From: Legionellaceae bacterium | Lineage (GTDB): Bacteria; Pseudomonadota; Gammaproteobacteria; Legionellales; Legionellaceae | DNA length: 34,657 nt | Direction of reading: 5' to 3' | Assembly: GCA_029213075.1 (NCBI GenBank) | Contig: JARGPO010000080.1 | Location: 1-34,657 of the forward strand | Shown: positions 25,945 to 34,573 of the stretch, one piece after another | How positions within the stretch are numbered: position 1 is the first letter of the stretch | Layout of the letters: every line of letters begins with the position of its first letter | Notes under the pieces: model-generated | Told to the model about the DNA's origin: nothing | Database searches by the model: none | The model's input: the letters and a program-made list of their open reading frames with translations, nothing else | Position numbers and translations under genes: made by a program

Positions 25945-26874
25945 GTGGATGTTCTTATTACTATGCCAGATAAATCAATCCTTCAAAAAAAATTATCCGA
26001 AATTGCTTTAAAGAATAACAAACCTAAAGAGTATGGTTTTTTTGGGCCAGAATCACATTTATGGCATAATCATCAATTCAAAGTTAGAGCATTATGCTAT
26101 CCATTAGCGGTAATGATTATAAATGCCAACCCACATATATTTAAAGCAATTAAACAATATCTCCCAGATCCACATGACTTAATACAACATGGCTTGATAA
26201 GAAAAGAATATTCCTTTAACTTCATTTTTGGCGATGTTGATTCGGCGATTGAATATGCTCTCAAACTACAAGCTCGTCATAATAAAATTAAGCTTAACCT
26301 CAATGGCAAACCAACTACCGCTCTAGAACCAGACTTAATGCTCTGGGTTTGGGCCTCTATTTACTATTCTAGTCTTAAAATCAATGAGATCTTTTTTAAC
26401 AAAGTCCCTTTTGATGAGGCAACTTACTCTGAATATAAATTTTTGGCTATTTTGTCAGGGGTAGAAGAACAATCGTTACCGAAAACTATAAAAGATTTTA
26501 ATATATATTGGAATCACTCTTTATCAAACAATATTAACGTAGACAAGCAAGCTAAAGATTATATATCTGCCATGTTTAAAACATCCATAAGCGAATTTTT
26601 CTTTAAAAAAAGTTCACCATGGATAGTTAAACTTATTTTCAAGCCATTTGATAAGTTTGTCCGTATATTTTCTATTTATACTTTGCCAAAACAACTAGCC
26701 GATGCTTTTGACCTCCACTTATCACCACAACAAACATCCAGACTTGAAAAGATTCTACGTGTGGCTATATATCTACACTCAAAGCTACCAAATCGACTCA
26801 TTATAAAAAAAAGAGTCCGTGATAAATATAAAAAATTAAACGACCTGAAAAACAAGGCAAATATAAACAAGTGA
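25945..26874 (+). CDS. MpaB/rubber-oxygenase-like (DUF2236) protein lacking key His
   Basis: A 309-residue protein whose layout matches the DUF2236/MpaB oxygenase family: YGFFGPESHLWHNHQF, a helix region, FIFGDVDSAIEYALKLQARHNKIK, EPDLMLWVWASIYYSSLKINE and AILSGVEEQSLPKTIKDFNIYW. In the family as I remember it, the first helix carries HP and the later motif reads LLWVHATL. Here these are N62-P63 and W134-V135-W136, so the usual His residues are replaced and haem binding or catalysis is doubtful. The start is either GTG 25945 or ATG 25963; neither has a strong ribosome site. It overlaps the CopA-CopB gene (GTGA), so the two are translated together. The family assignment is by eye. Confidence 0.6.
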   Translation: MDVLITMPDKSILQKKLSEIALKNNKPKEYGFFGPESHLWHNHQFKVRALCYPLAVMIINANPHIFKAIKQYLPDPHDLIQHGLIRKEYSFNFIFGDVDSAIEYALKLQARHNKIKLNLNGKPTTALEPDLMLWVWASIYYSSLKINEIFFNKVPFDEATYSEYKFLAILSGVEEQSLPKTIKDFNIYWNHSLSNNINVDKQAKDYISAMFKTSISEFFFKKSSPWIVKLIFKPFDKFVRIFSIYTLPKQLADAFDLHLSPQQTSRLEKILRVAIYLHSKLPNRLIIKKRVRDKYKKLNDLKNKANINK

Positions 26875-29282
26875 AAAAATTTATATTCTTAATACTGATA
26901 AGTATTGTCCATACAACAATCTCTTACGCCAAAGAGCAAGTTGTTGATTTACATGTTGGCTATAAAAAAATGAAGTTTACTGGTGTTGTTAGAAAAGCCA
27001 TAGCTGTCAATAATCAAATACCTGGACCAACACTAAGATTTAAAGAAGGAGATATAGTTACAATCAGAGTACATAACCACCTAACTAAAGGAACTTCTAT
27101 TCACTGGCATGGAATTCTACTACCTTGGCAAATGGATGGCGTCGACGATGTTAGTCAAAAAGAAATTGACCCAGGAAAAACATTTCAATACAAGTTTGAG
27201 TTAAAGCAATCAGGAACATATTGGTATCATGCCCACCAAGAGTTAGAAGAGCAACAAGGACTATATGGCGCATTTATTGTGGAACCAAAAAATAACGAAG
27301 ATTACCAATATAGCAAAGACTTCCCTATTGTATTATCTGATTGGAGCAACACATATCCAGAAAAAGTTCTAAAAAACCTTAAGAAAACTGGTGAGTATTA
27401 TCAACCGCGACTGCCAATGCAACCATCCTTAAAAAAGTTTCTAACTGAATATTATAAGTCATCAAAAATCGATCGTTCCTTAGTTTTAGAAGATTATTTA
27501 ACCATGCAACAAACTAGACTAAATTTTTATAGCTTTAGTAGTGTCGCCTATGATGCTTTTTTATTAAATGGACTACCTAATCAATACGCATGGCAAGATA
27601 AAGTAGTAGTTGGGGATGTGGTTAGACTTAGATTTATATGTGCTGGAGCCAGTACTATTTTCAATGTGAAGATTCCTGAAACTAATATGCAGGTAGTACA
27701 GGTGCAAGGCAACAATGTAGAACCTTATAATGTAGATAAATTAACTATTGCCCCTGGCGAAACTTATGATGTTTTAGTTAAAATAAAAAAAGATGCCCCA
27801 TACATAATTTATGCCGAATCACTAGATACACTAGGAGCAGCTTATGGTGCGCTAGTAACAAACCCCAAAATTCCTGTTGATTATAAATCTGTTCAACCTT
27901 TTCCAAAACCACTACCTCAAACCAGGCAAATGACCAAGTTTCTATCAGAAATTCCTTCGAAAGCAAGAAAAAACAAATCAAAAGCAGAACAAGAAAGAAG
28001 AGCTATGAGAGTATTAACTAAAACAAATAGCTCTCTTCACATACCCCTTGAACCAACTATATCAGATGATAAAGAACCATCACCATCTGCTAATATACAA
28101 ACATCAACCGGCACACAGTATCAACCACTTAAGGCCGCTGTAAAAACCAACGATCCTAACAAGCCAATAGAAAGTGTGATTCACATGGAATTGTTTGGAT
28201 ATATGGAGCGTTTTGTATGGTTTATAAATGGGGTCCCAGACTACGTTTCAAAACCAATCGTTCTCAAAGCAAATAAACGTTACCGAGTGGTTTTTAACAA
28301 TATTTCAATGATGTATACACCGATGCAAATCCATGGCCATTGGTTCATTTTACGTAAAGGACAAGGCGAATACGACCCATTATTACATACCGTTAATGTT
28401 CCCCCTGGAGCTACAATCACAGTTGATGTGGATACAGATGCAAGCGGACAATGGCTGTTTAACTATCATATGCTCTACCATATGATGGGAGGAATGTCTC
28501 GGGTTTTTCAATACTCAACATTACTTGAAATTGTAAAAGATAAAGCAAAACCCGAAAATGTTATTGAAGATGGGGAATATAAAAATCGCCCTATAATCCG
28601 AGTTGACGAAGCCAGACCTATCGATAAACAACTAGTAAAAAATCCTCTACCTCATCCAGAGGGGTTCTGGTTAGCCTCTTTTTTAGATATTGGTGCCGAT
28701 CCATTTAAAAATGTCCAACGTCTCACTTACAAAGGCTTATATGGATCTGATTTTCATAAACTAGAACTATTTACTAATGACGCCGAGCTTAGTGACCATA
28801 TTGTGGAAAATGCTGATATAGACATAATGTATTGGCATCTTATCAGCCAATTTTGGGCTATAAAAGCTGGGGTTAATTATATGAATCGACCGGCAGAAAG
28901 ACCATACTGGCAAGCAAGCTTTGGAATAGAGGGCGTAGCACCCTTTTTTATTGAGGCAGATGCCAGGTTCTACGTATATAGCGGCAGCTTGAAATTAGAT
29001 CTTGAGCTAACCCGCAATACCCAAATTACCAACAACCTCTTTCTAAGAACTGCCCTTCGCACACTCATGGCTACAAGAACTGTCGAGAGAGCTGTTATTG
29101 GTTCAGGTCTAAATCAGATGCGCTATATAGTTAGGCCCTACTACCGCATAATTCCTGGATTAAACGCCTTTATCGAATATGAGCATGAACAAGACTATGG
29201 CGACTATAAAATATTAGAAGGCCTTGATGGCGAACTTAGAAAACAAAATACTGTAACAATTGGGGTGTCAGCAATATTATAA
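26871..29282 (+). CDS. CopA-CopB fusion: degenerate multicopper oxidase plus outer-membrane copper protein
   Basis: An 803-residue secreted protein (signal peptide MKKFIFLILISIVHTTISYA). Residues about 25-565 are a three-cupredoxin CopA-type multicopper oxidase. Residues about 600-803 match CopB, the outer-membrane beta-barrel copper-resistance protein (PEGFWLASFLDIGADPF, ASFGIEGVAPFFIEADARFYV). N-terminal copper His pairs are kept (H78/H80 in HWHG, H120/H122 in YHAH). The C-terminal sites are not: the HxxHxH motif is T483-P-M-Q486-I-H488, and HCHxxxHxxxxM is N531-Y532-H533, H537, M542. The type 1 Cys and three His are gone, so normal oxidase activity is unlikely. The Met-rich middle of CopA is also absent. 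The GTG start overlaps the MpaB-like gene stop. Confidence 0.85.
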   Translation: MKKFIFLILISIVHTTISYAKEQVVDLHVGYKKMKFTGVVRKAIAVNNQIPGPTLRFKEGDIVTIRVHNHLTKGTSIHWHGILLPWQMDGVDDVSQKEIDPGKTFQYKFELKQSGTYWYHAHQELEEQQGLYGAFIVEPKNNEDYQYSKDFPIVLSDWSNTYPEKVLKNLKKTGEYYQPRLPMQPSLKKFLTEYYKSSKIDRSLVLEDYLTMQQTRLNFYSFSSVAYDAFLLNGLPNQYAWQDKVVVGDVVRLRFICAGASTIFNVKIPETNMQVVQVQGNNVEPYNVDKLTIAPGETYDVLVKIKKDAPYIIYAESLDTLGAAYGALVTNPKIPVDYKSVQPFPKPLPQTRQMTKFLSEIPSKARKNKSKAEQERRAMRVLTKTNSSLHIPLEPTISDDKEPSPSANIQTSTGTQYQPLKAAVKTNDPNKPIESVIHMELFGYMERFVWFINGVPDYVSKPIVLKANKRYRVVFNNISMMYTPMQIHGHWFILRKGQGEYDPLLHTVNVPPGATITVDVDTDASGQWLFNYHMLYHMMGGMSRVFQYSTLLEIVKDKAKPENVIEDGEYKNRPIIRVDEARPIDKQLVKNPLPHPEGFWLASFLDIGADPFKNVQRLTYKGLYGSDFHKLELFTNDAELSDHIVENADIDIMYWHLISQFWAIKAGVNYMNRPAERPYWQASFGIEGVAPFFIEADARFYVYSGSLKLDLELTRNTQITNNLFLRTALRTLMATRTVERAVIGSGLNQMRYIVRPYYRIIPGLNAFIEYEHEQDYGDYKILEGLDGELRKQNTVTIGVSAIL

Positions 29283-29285
29283 TTC

Positions 29286-30281
29286 TTAGTGCCCACACAA
29301 AGTCTTACTTTTTGCTCCAGGTTCCTCACGAGCTAGTCTAGGCACCAAATATCCAGGTAACATAGCCTGCAGCTCTTTATAAATAAGTGATGCCTCTTCT
29401 ATTAACACTTCAAAGTGCTTGGTTCCTTGCGTCTTATCTAATAAATGCAAATAATATGGGATAACCCCGCACTCATAAAGTCTTCTACTCAAACGAGCTA
29501 AAACATGGGGATTATCATTTACCCCACGTAACAAAACAGACTGATTTAATAGGTAACAACCAACATCTTTTAGCTTTGAGCAAGTATCAGCAACCGCTTG
29601 GTTTAACTCGTTAGGATGATTGCTATGTATAACCATAACCACGTTGCTACTTATGTTTTTTAAAATACCCAGTAAACTATCATTAATACGTTCTGGCAGA
29701 ACAATTGGAAGGCGAGTATGAATTCTTATTGTTTCGACATGAGGTATATTTTCGAGACTCAAAAATAGATGCGATAACAATGTGTCTGTTGCAAGTAGAG
29801 GATCACCACCACTTAAAATAACCTCGTTGATACTAGTATCATTGGCAATATAATCAAGCGCTCTCTGCCAACCAGCCCGACCAGGATTATTATCTTGATA
29901 AGGAAAGTGTCGGCGAAAGCAGTATCGACAATTTATAGCACAAACCCCTGTCACCGTTAATAAAACCCGACCATAATATTTATGAATAAGGCCTGGAATC
30001 AAGTTTGTACTGCTTTCATGCAATGGATCTTTAACAAAATCAGGAGCGGATAACATCTCTTGAGTCGTCGCCAAGACTTGTAGCAACAAGGGATCATTGA
30101 TATTCCCTTTCTCCATTAATTTAGCGAATCTTTTAGGAATCCTTGAGGGGAACTCTTGCTCAGAAGCAAGAATATGAGTTTCTGAAGGGATATCAAGAAA
30201 ATGCAGTAATTCTGCTGAAGATTTGAATCCAGTTGCTAAAATATTTTGCCAATTTACAGATGAATCTCGCATTAACTTCAT
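29286..30281 (-). CDS. epmB: EF-P beta-lysylation radical-SAM lysine 2,3-aminomutase
   Basis: It converts L-alpha-lysine to beta-lysine for attachment to EF-P by EpmA. The radical SAM cluster motif CxxxCxxC is C114, C118, C121 (CAINCRYCFRRHFPY). Further blocks are EVILSGGDPLLATD, IRIHTRLPIVLPERI and the C-terminal YYLHLLDKTQGTKHFEV, which carries the PLP-binding region. Length 331 is close to E. coli EpmB and lacks the longer C-terminus of catabolic lysine aminomutases. It is divergent from efp, its functional target. The start is 30281, or possibly the ATG nine bases later; neither has a strong ribosome site. Confidence 0.94.
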   Translation of the reverse strand: MKLMRDSSVNWQNILATGFKSSAELLHFLDIPSETHILASEQEFPSRIPKRFAKLMEKGNINDPLLLQVLATTQEMLSAPDFVKDPLHESSTNLIPGLIHKYYGRVLLTVTGVCAINCRYCFRRHFPYQDNNPGRAGWQRALDYIANDTSINEVILSGGDPLLATDTLLSHLFLSLENIPHVETIRIHTRLPIVLPERINDSLLGILKNISSNVVMVIHSNHPNELNQAVADTCSKLKDVGCYLLNQSVLLRGVNDNPHVLARLSRRLYECGVIPYYLHLLDKTQGTKHFEVLIEEASLIYKELQAMLPGYLVPRLAREEPGAKSKTLCGH

Positions 30282-30345
30282 AGAATTGATAAACTATGCG
30301 GACTTTAACGAAAATGCGGCTAAATCGCAACCTTGAGGGTTCTCC

Positions 30346-30915
30346 ATGAGCAACTACAATACTAATGAACTGAAAAATGGCCTTAAAATAATGGTTGATG
30401 GCGCGCCATGCTCTATCGTTGATTGCGAGTTCGTAAAACCTGGGAAAGGGCAAGCGTTTACCCGCTTAAAAACTAAGAACCTAAAAACAGGTCGTGTTGT
30501 AGAGCGTACCTATAAAGCCAATGAAACATTCCCATCCGCGGACGTTGTCGAGATGGAGCTTCAATACTTATACAACGATGGAGAACATTGGCACTTCATG
30601 GATCCAGAAAGCTTCGACCAATTTGCCGTAGACAAAGAAGGCGTAAATGAGTCAGCTAAATGGTTAAAAGAACAGGATAATTGTGTGGTAATTCTTTGGA
30701 ATAATGAACCAATAACTATAACACCACCAACCTTTGTAACTCTAACAATCACAGATACTGACCCTGGATTAAAAGGGGATACTTCTGGAGGCGGTGGAAA
30801 ACCTGCCACTCTAGAAACAGGTGCTGTTGTTCGTGTACCTTTGTTCGTCCAAAATGGTGAATTGATTAAAGTCGACACGAGAAAAGGTGAATATGTTTCT
30901 CGCGCCAAAGACTAA
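30346..30915 (+). CDS. efp: translation elongation factor P
   Basis: It binds between the ribosomal P and E sites and relieves stalling at polyproline. The 189-residue length is normal. The three beta-barrel domains are seen from [18 protein letters not shown] through [14 protein letters not shown] to the C-terminal [22 protein letters not shown]. The modified residue is K34 in KPGKGQAF, so it fits the EpmA/EpmB modification route rather than the rhamnosylated Arg type. A GAGGG ribosome site lies six bases before the ATG. It is divergent from epmB; epmA is not in the window. Confidence 0.97.
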   Translation: MSNYNTNELKNGLKIMVDGAPCSIVDCEFVKPGKGQAFTRLKTKNLKTGRVVERTYKANETFPSADVVEMELQYLYNDGEHWHFMDPESFDQFAVDKEGVNESAKWLKEQDNCVVILWNNEPITITPPTFVTLTITDTDPGLKGDTSGGGGKPATLETGAVVRVPLFVQNGELIKVDTRKGEYVSRAKD

Positions 30916-30951
30916 AGCTACCAACAAAATTAGTTCTTATTGCAGGTAGCT
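30916..30951. terminator. possible bidirectional terminator between efp and the lipoprotein gene
   Basis: AGCTACC (30916-30922) and GGTAGCT (30945-30951) form a 7-bp stem immediately after the efp stop, followed on plus by AAATATTTT. The lipoprotein gene ends just beyond it on the other strand. The loop of 22 bases is long for a strong terminator. Confidence 0.45.
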
Positions 30952-30958
30952 AAATATT

Positions 30959-31216
30959 TTAATGCTGGTTACCTGCAGTTTGATATCCATGATTATGCCC
31001 AGAATAGAAATAATACCTTGGGTTCCAAAATGATGGTCCATACCCATCATCATAAGTACCATAGCCATCATACCCCACTGTATAACCAGTATATCCAGGG
31101 CTATAATCAGCATAATCAGGCGCATCCTCAAACTGTACCGTATCGCCCGCACAACCATTCAATACGACCAAAGACAAAATTACAAATAAAGTACAAATGA
31201 ATTTATTCACGATCAT
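30959..31216 (-). CDS. small Tyr/Gly/Asp-rich lipoprotein
   Basis: An 85-residue protein with a lipoprotein signal: a hydrophobic stretch LFVILSLVVL then the lipobox LNGC, so the mature form would start with Cys21 and be membrane-anchored. The mature 65 residues are repetitive and rich in Tyr, Gly and Asp (SPGYTGYTVGYDGYGTYDDG), ending in an aromatic/His part (YYFYSGHNHGY). No family is recognised; such low-complexity outer-membrane lipoproteins are common and fast-evolving. The ribosome site AAAAGGG lies close to the ATG. It converges with efp. Confidence 0.75.
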   Translation of the reverse strand: MIVNKFICTLFVILSLVVLNGCAGDTVQFEDAPDYADYSPGYTGYTVGYDGYGTYDDGYGPSFWNPRYYFYSGHNHGYQTAGNQH

Positions 31217-31326
31217 ACCCTTTTAACTTTTAATGTACTTTAAGTATATGACGTGATTCTAATAACGGCAAATTAATCCAAAAATAGTCTCTAAACCACT
31301 GTGGTTCTTGGGTTTTCATCTTAGAG

Positions 31327-31722
31327 ATCCCCTCATTTTAAATTTCGGTCAAAAATAATCGTAGATTGGGCCATCGTCCAATAGCGAGTTCATTCTGACG
31401 TCATGTTGGGCCAAGGACTAATGGCGCTGTCTTAAGCGTCGTCATTAGCCCTACTCCTACTTACCCTGCTTTATGCAGGGTATCTAGCCAGATTTATTTT
31501 TAAATCCCCTAGATGGTCCGAACAAGTCGGACCATCTAGGCGGAGGTAGGGGGTATTGTGTTTTCAGTTGATGGTAACAATTCACTAAAATTCTTGTTAG
31601 AGGATAACCCTGCCCTAATCACGCCGCTTAAGACAGCGCCATTAGGCCAAGTACCAACCTACAAAAACGCATACAATTAAACGAACAGATCATTGTTTAG
31701 CCAAATTAAAAAATAAGGGGAT
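31327..31722. repeat. outer imperfect inverted repeat around the hairpin element
   Basis: The left arm at 31327-31360 starts ATCCCCTCATTTT and the right arm at 31688-31722, read on the minus strand, starts ATCCCCTTATTTT. With one gap they match at about three quarters of positions over some 34 bases. Between the arms lie non-coding sequence and the 31416-31644 element. This could be an older decayed element into which the second inserted. No transposase frame is present. Confidence 0.45.
31416..31644. mobile_element. solitary MITE-like double-hairpin element with inverted ends
   Basis: A 229-bp non-coding element bounded by a perfect 20-bp inverted repeat (TAATGGCGCTGTCTTAAGCG at 31419-31438; its complement at 31625-31644). 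It is flanked by a direct GGCCAAG (31409-31415 and 31645-31651) that may be a target-site duplication. Inside are both palindromes of the 5605-6271 array in reverse orientation: P2 at 31462-31482 and a longer P1 at 31508-31540 (14-bp stem, 5-base loop), plus the conserved tail CCTCTAACAAGAA. It is too small for a transposase, so it would need one in trans. Confidence 0.8.
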
Positions 31723-31753
31723 TCATGAGGTTTTTCATATCAGCATTGAGCAA

Positions 31754-32464
31754 TTATGCTTTTTTCAGCATATCAATTTGAGCAGTGAGTTGATCATAAC
31801 CTGCCTCGACATTTATATAATCCCTATTTATAAGAAAAATAGATAATGAACCATCATCTTCTGCATTTTGTGACTGTAAGACACTGTTAAAGTTCATATC
31901 TGTTAACCTTTTATAATCTAACTTATTAGTTAACAAATAGAAATTACGATAGGAATTCTCACGACTGTAACTTATCCTCTCAACATCATCTTCCAAAGAG
32001 CGGCCTGGTAAGTAATCTTTTAATGAATATGACTGGTTATTATGGACAGCTATCACCTTACCTTTAGGTATCAACTTTGTAATAGAATTAGCTAGTCCTT
32101 TAACTAATTTGTGGGCCTCTAGACTATATGCTCCATAGGTTGATAGAGTATTTTTAATCCCTCGCTTTGAAAAAATACGATTAGGATCAAACTCATAATG
32201 CTTAGAGCCAATATTAAATTTAATATTCCTCCCGCCTTTGTGCTTAAGAGTGATAATACTTCCACCTTGTTGTTTAACAACAATTTGAGCTGCTTTCAAA
32301 GCTGTAGATTCATTTTGATGAACATGAATAAATGATTTGCCTGGGCCATTTCTTTCTTTAATAATTTCAACTTTAGTATCACCTAATATTACAGGATTAC
32401 TAATGACCTCAGCTGAGGATGAGCTACATATTAATAACATAAACAAACAAAATGAATAACGCAT
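31754..32464 (-). CDS. unknown secreted protein
   Basis: A 236-residue protein with a Sec signal peptide (MRYSFCLFMLLICSSSSA|E). The mature part has the conserved-looking blocks SFIHVHQNESTALKAAQIVVKQQGG, IITLKHKGGRNIKF, HYEFDPNRIFSKRGI and, further on, KVIAVHNNQSYSL. The His-x-His near the start and EFDPNRIF give the impression of a hydrolase-like or metal-binding family seen in other proteobacteria, but I cannot name it and assign no activity. It stands alone, divergent from the phosphate operon, about 30 bases downstream of the outer inverted repeat region. Confidence 0.75.
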   Translation of the reverse strand: MRYSFCLFMLLICSSSSAEVISNPVILGDTKVEIIKERNGPGKSFIHVHQNESTALKAAQIVVKQQGGSIITLKHKGGRNIKFNIGSKHYEFDPNRIFSKRGIKNTLSTYGAYSLEAHKLVKGLANSITKLIPKGKVIAVHNNQSYSLKDYLPGRSLEDDVERISYSRENSYRNFYLLTNKLDYKRLTDMNFNSVLQSQNAEDDGSLSIFLINRDYINVEAGYDQLTAQIDMLKKA

Positions 32465-32575
32465 ATTATAAAGCTTTCAGATTAATTTTTGATCATTTTA
32501 CAGTAGAGGTGTTCAACTATCAAGCATTAAAAAACTCCAAAAGTAGAAATATATTTCTTGCTTATAATATAAATG

Positions 32576-32605
32576 TTGTATTATTCAGCAAAGATTAGAT
32601 ACAAT
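32576..32605 (+). promoter_or_regulatory. possible promoter of the DUF47-pit operon
   Basis: TTGTAT (32576-32581), an 18-base spacer and TACAAT (32600-32605) lie 35 bases before the DUF47 ATG. No pho-box-like direct repeat is evident. Confidence 0.35.
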
Positions 32606-32639
32606 TAACAATAATTAGAAATGCAAGGTAGCCAATAAT

Positions 32640-33311
32640 ATGGGTAACATCTTCAATATGTTTGGACCATCTCCTATTAGACCAATAGAGCAGCACATGC
32701 ATAAGACTTACCTGTGTGCAAAACAACTACTACCTTTTTTTGAAGAAGTTTTAAAGCAAAATTGGTCAGCTGCCGAAAAAATTCGTGATAGTATCGTTAG
32801 CCTCGAAAAAGAAGCGGACATTATAAAACGTGATCTTCGGCTGAATCTACCTACTGGTTTATTTCTCCCGGTATCTAGAACTGATCTGCTCGAGTTACTA
32901 AGAGTGCAAGATAAAATTGCGAATAAAGCCCAAGATATTGCCGGGCTAATTATCGGCCGCAAGATGGTCATCCCAGAAGAACTTGCTCCATCTTTAATGC
33001 CTTTTTTAAATCGTTGCCTAGATGCCGCAAAACAAGCTTGTAAAGCCATAAATGAGTTAGATGAATTATTAGAAAGTGGTTTTAGGGGCAGTGAGGTAAA
33101 TATAGTTTCCGAAATGATTGTAACTTTAGATAAAATAGAGCACGATAGCGACGAAAAATTAGCTAACATTAGACAGCGAATTTTTCAGCTAGAAGATCAA
33201 CTTGGAGCTATTGAAGTCATTTTTCTCTACAAACTGATGCAGTGGATTGGCGACTTAGCTGATCATGCACAAACAGTTGGTGCCCGTCTACAAATTCTTA
33301 TTGCCAGGTAA
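32640..33311 (+). CDS. DUF47 (PhoU-like) phosphate transport accessory protein
   Basis: A 223-residue all-helical cytoplasmic protein of the DUF47/TIGR00153 type, usually encoded beside a PiT transporter and thought to modulate it. The N-terminus MGNIFNMFGPSPIRPIEQHM, the acidic helix KIEHDSDEKLANIRQRIF and the C-terminal block QLGAIEVIFLYKLMQWIGDLADHAQTVGARLQ fit the family. Paired Glu/Asp residues in the helices would bind metal as in PhoU. AAGG lies upstream of the ATG. The pit gene begins eight bases after its stop, so the two form an operon. Confidence 0.93.
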   Translation: MGNIFNMFGPSPIRPIEQHMHKTYLCAKQLLPFFEEVLKQNWSAAEKIRDSIVSLEKEADIIKRDLRLNLPTGLFLPVSRTDLLELLRVQDKIANKAQDIAGLIIGRKMVIPEELAPSLMPFLNRCLDAAKQACKAINELDELLESGFRGSEVNIVSEMIVTLDKIEHDSDEKLANIRQRIFQLEDQLGAIEVIFLYKLMQWIGDLADHAQTVGARLQILIAR

Positions 33312-33319
33312 TATTATCC

Positions 33320-34573
33320 ATGGAACACTACATGCTTTTCTTAGTCCCCGCTATTATTCTTTGTTTTATGATGACATGGGGCGTTGGCGCAAACGATCTT
33401 GCAAATGTCATGAGCACAACTATGGGCTCAAAAGCTATTACAGTCAAACAAGCTATGATGATAGCCATTATATTCGAATTTGCAGGAGCATTTATTGGTG
33501 GTAGTGGCGTAACAGAAACCATGCGTGATGGTATTATTAACATTAGTCAGCTATCGGACTCGCCGTTAATAATAATTGAGGGTATGCTCGGATTATTGTT
33601 TGCCTGCACCATTTGGATGAACCTTGCAAGCTACCTTGGTGTGCCGGTGTCAATAACTAATGCATTAGTTGGTTCTATGGTTGGCTTTGGTAGTGTTGTT
33701 CTCGGAAATGACTCTATCCACTGGAACCAAGTCTCGCATATTGCCATTGGTTGGGTTACCTCTCCTCTAATTGCTGGGGTAGCAAGCTATGGAATGTTTC
33801 TAACTATTCAACACGCTATTTTTGCAAGAACAAACCCTCTTGCCAAAGCTAAACGTTACATACCGATCTATCTATTTTTAATTGGCTGCATTTTATCATT
33901 TTTTATTTTGTTCAAAGGGTTAAATCATTTTCATATTCATCTTTCTAGAATTCCAAGTATCCTTGCTTTTCTAGGCACTAGTACTCTTATCATGTTACTA
34001 GGGATTTTAATTATCAAGCGTATTCCTGAAAAAAAAACCATGAAACGTCGAGAGTGTTTTCTTCAAGTAGAACGCTATTTTGCCGTGCTTATGGCCATGA
34101 CTGCATGTGCTATGGTATTTGCTCATGGCTCGAACGATGTTGCTTTGGCAGTTGGTCCATTAACCATCATCTACACATTGGCGTTAAACGCCCCACAGCA
34201 TTTCAGCTCGACTGATTACCCATCGTGGATAGTTTTACTCGCATGCTTTGGGGTTATATCTGGCTTTTTGTTTTATGGTAGGAAGGTAATTGAAACAGTT
34301 GGTAGTTCTATAACGGCTCTTACCCCAAGTAGAGCATTTGCGGCAACAATTGCAGCAGCAACAACTGTTGTATTTGCAACTAGTTGTGGAATACCAGTAT
34401 CAGCCACTCAGACCCTAGTAGGTGCAGTTTTAGGAGTTGGGCTTGCAAGAGGTATTGGCGCACTGAATTTGAGAGTAATTAGAAATATATTTACATCCTG
34501 GATAATAACTCTTCCTGCAGCCTCGATATTAACAGTAATATCCTATAAGTTCTTTCATCTTCTCTTAGGATAA
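33320..34573 (+). CDS. pit: PiT-family inorganic phosphate transporter
   Basis: An inner-membrane low-affinity phosphate:cation symporter of 417 residues with ten to twelve hydrophobic segments. Both copies of the PiT signature are present: GVGANDLANVMSTTMGSKA near residue 25 and AHGSNDVALAVGPL near 275, each with the GxND core, and CGIPVSATQTLVGAVLGVG in the second half. A central loop around 230-245 is basic. It is the second gene of the DUF47-pit operon. The remaining 84 bases to the window edge hold nothing I recognise. With ppk1 in the same window, phosphate uptake and storage are both covered. Confidence 0.95.
   Translation: MEHYMLFLVPAIILCFMMTWGVGANDLANVMSTTMGSKAITVKQAMMIAIIFEFAGAFIGGSGVTETMRDGIINISQLSDSPLIIIEGMLGLLFACTIWMNLASYLGVPVSITNALVGSMVGFGSVVLGNDSIHWNQVSHIAIGWVTSPLIAGVASYGMFLTIQHAIFARTNPLAKAKRYIPIYLFLIGCILSFFILFKGLNHFHIHLSRIPSILAFLGTSTLIMLLGILIIKRIPEKKTMKRRECFLQVERYFAVLMAMTACAMVFAHGSNDVALAVGPLTIIYTLALNAPQHFSSTDYPSWIVLLACFGVISGFLFYGRKVIETVGSSITALTPSRAFAATIAAATTVVFATSCGIPVSATQTLVGAVLGVGLARGIGALNLRVIRNIFTSWIITLPAASILTVISYKFFHLLLG

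Noticed and set aside
30561-30908. A 115-codon open frame antisense to efp
   Set aside because: It lies entirely inside efp on the opposite strand; its translation is just the complement of a conserved gene.
32708-33169. A 153-codon open frame antisense to the DUF47 gene
   Set aside because: Ser-rich translation typical of an antisense shadow of a helical Leu/Glu-rich protein; no independent start signals.
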